NCBI GenBank assembly: GCA_015520425.1 | Contig: WAQC01000071.1 | Coordinates: 1-14,095 of the forward strand | Source: Candidatus Pelearchaeum sp. | Lineage (GTDB): Archaea > Thermoproteota > Nitrososphaeria_A > Caldarchaeales > Caldarchaeaceae | Direction of reading: 5' to 3' | DNA: 14,095 nucleotides | Shown: in pieces, positions 12,854 to 14,095 of the stretch | Numbering within the stretch: the stretch's first letter is position 1 | How the letters are laid out: every line of letters starts with the position of its first letter | Program-made: the position numbers and the translations under genes | Notes under the pieces: generated by a model | The model's database searches: none | What the model saw: only the letters and a program-made list of their open reading frames with translations | What the model was told of the DNA's origin: nothing

Positions 12854-14095
12854 GAAGACGCTGCTCTACATGGTGTTTCCAGCGATTGTGGCACTGCTCA
12901 TAGGGATGGCCCCCATCGCTGCCGCACCCACAACGGGAGTCGTGAAGCTCGTCGTCTTGGCTATGGACTTCCCAGACAGGCCAGTGGATACGCCAGCAAC
13001 ATACGTGGGCGCCACCCTCTCCAACTACTTCACCGAATACTTCTCAGAGGTCAGCTACGGCTACTTCTCAGTCAGCATAAAGGTGAAAGGTTGGCTTAGG
13101 GCTTCTCAGAATTGGGCTGAATACGAGGCATACACATACGACGCCGAGACTGCGGAGGCTATGCTCATAGAGGCGATGGAGCTTGCCAACATCTCCGCAA
13201 CGGACTATGACTATATAATGCTAGTTCATAGCGGCGTCTGGTCTGGTAAGCCTGACATCGTAGCCAAGACTGGGCAAGTCGGCTCATACGGCGAGCTGAG
13301 CTACGCCATACTCCCATTCCCAGCGCCGAAGGCGGCGTACATCTATGCTTTCCTCAAGATGATGGGATTATCCGAGCGTGGAGCATCTATGAAGGGCTGG
13401 ACACCCATGGCGGAGTGGATAAACGAGGAAAAGCCGCCGCATATACTAGCTTCGGAGAAACGGCAACTCGGCTGGCTAGGCGACGACGCAATAATGGAAG
13501 TAGCCAAGGGCGACATACTGGAGGTGAAGCTTAGCCGCGTATCCTCAGCCCTAGGCGTGAAGGCGGTAGTAGCCCCCCTAGGACCGAAGACCTACCTCTA
13601 CGCCGAGTATAGAACAGCCGAGGGACAGGATTCTGCAGTCCCCAGCAACAACGTCCTCGTCTACCTCGTGTCGCCAGTGAGCGGCGGCGAGCTGGCTGCT
13701 GAGAAAATAGCCACACTATGGGCGGGCGACGTGTATATAGACGCTCAGCTGGGCGTCGGGATTGGCGTGGGCCAAGTCGGCCTCGCGGGCGCAGACATCA
13801 TAGTATCCAACGGCCTACCCGACCCTAGGGTAGCCAGCATACAGGTAGGCGGCGAGCTCCTCCCAGGCAAAGAAGCCAAAGCAACAATCACAGTGGAGAA
13901 CGCTGGAACAGCAACAACCCAACCACTAAAGCTACAGGTATATGCGAGTGGTGAGAAGATTCTGGAAACCGACGTAAGGCCGCTTGAGCCTGGAGATGCC
14001 GAGAAAGTTGAGGTGTCATGGATATCTGCCACTGGTGATAATATAGTTAGGGCGGTTATATCAGCCGATAACTTGGTTGATGGAGACACAAGCAA
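12846..14095 (+). CDS. Secreted M6-peptidase-like protein lacking HExxH, CARDB-like C-terminus, 3' partial
   Basis: The frame is open from a TTG at 12846, behind GGAGGTGA (12835-12842), to the window end: 416 residues seen. A signal peptide (VRK, then LLYMVFPAIVALLIG, ending AAA near residue 28) indicates export. M6/immune-inhibitor-A-like features follow: VVLAMDFPDRP, YFSEVSYGYFSVSIKVKGW, YDYIMLVHSG, ILASEKRQLGWLGD, and a C-terminal LYAEYR...DSAVPSNNVLVYLV. Where these peptidases have HExGHxxGL, this protein has YAFLKMMGL (Tyr167, Ala168, Lys171), so no zinc site and probably no proteolysis. From about residue 325 a CARDB-like beta domain begins (PGKEAKATITVENAGTATT). It overlaps the previous gene by 8 bases, suggesting a role at the archaellum base or S-layer. 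Confidence 0.75.
   Translation, partial: MVRKTLLYMVFPAIVALLIGMAPIAAAPTTGVVKLVVLAMDFPDRPVDTPATYVGATLSNYFTEYFSEVSYGYFSVSIKVKGWLRASQNWAEYEAYTYDAETAEAMLIEAMELANISATDYDYIMLVHSGVWSGKPDIVAKTGQVGSYGELSYAILPFPAPKAAYIYAFLKMMGLSERGASMKGWTPMAEWINEEKPPHILASEKRQLGWLGDDAIMEVAKGDILEVKLSRVSSALGVKAVVAPLGPKTYLYAEYRTAEGQDSAVPSNNVLVYLVSPVSGGELAAEKIATLWAGDVYIDAQLGVGIGVGQVGLAGADIIVSNGLPDPRVASIQVGGELLPGKEAKATITVENAGTATTQPLKLQVYASGEKILETDVRPLEPGDAEKVEVSWISATGDNIVRAVISADNLVDGDTS

Noticed and set aside
13300..13400. A frameshift hiding an HExxH motif in the M6-like gene.
   Set aside because: The other two + frames show no HExxH here, and the family features continue in the same frame on both sides.
13745..14095. Minus-strand open frame reaching the window end.
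   Set aside because: The + strand frame is open from 12846 with recognisable M6-like and CARDB-like segments and a signal peptide.
1..14095. CRISPR arrays, insertion sequences, tRNA or rRNA genes.
   Set aside because: No regularly spaced repeats, transposase-like frame or tRNA-like fold was seen; gaps between genes are all about 205 bases or less.

Overview
This window looks archaeal. It has an archaellum-type secretion ATPase, an archaellin with a class III (type IV prepilin-like) signal, strong GGAGGTGA-type ribosome binding sites, A/T-rich TATA-like promoters and heavy use of ATA and AGG codons. A motile, probably thermophilic member of the TACK group (Thaumarchaeota/Aigarchaeota-like) is my best guess. 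That placement is inference from gene content and style, not from a search.

The layout has three blocks. (1) Positions 3-2737 hold the end of an acidic, Gln/Glu-rich protein on the + strand. It converges on a minus-strand pair: a small protein with a possible ArlD/E-like module, then the archaellum motor ATPase ArlI. (2) A 205-base divergent promoter region (2738-2942) separates these from a tight + strand chemotaxis operon, 2943-10201, in the order MCP, cheW, cheY, cheB, cheA, cheC, cheD, cheR. Its genes overlap or are spaced by a few bases. (3) After a 191-base AT-rich gap (10202-10392) come the archaellin and three further small proteins with one N-terminal hydrophobic helix and a beta-rich body, interpreted as ArlG/ArlF-type stator proteins. 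Last is a secreted M6-peptidase-like protein with a CARDB-like C-terminal region, cut by the window edge.

The genes form one motility module. The receptor and CheW control the kinase CheA, and CheA phosphorylates CheY. CheB, CheR and CheD adjust receptor modification, while CheC should remove phosphate from CheY. CheY-P then acts on the archaellum motor, powered by ArlI, which turns a filament of archaellin anchored through ArlF/ArlG. ArlH, ArlJ, the prepilin peptidase and CheF, the known archaeal CheY-to-motor adaptor, are not in the window.

Several parts are unusual. The CheB receiver lacks the conserved Lys and one acidic residue. CheA has no room for a P2 domain. CheC keeps only one complete active site. 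The ArlF-like gene seems to start at CTG. The four filament/stator proteins share a W-D/E-x-G-E-type motif, and three of them share paired cysteines. The last gene keeps the M6 peptidase framework but has lost the zinc-binding HExxH motif, so it is probably a non-catalytic surface protein tied to the archaellum.
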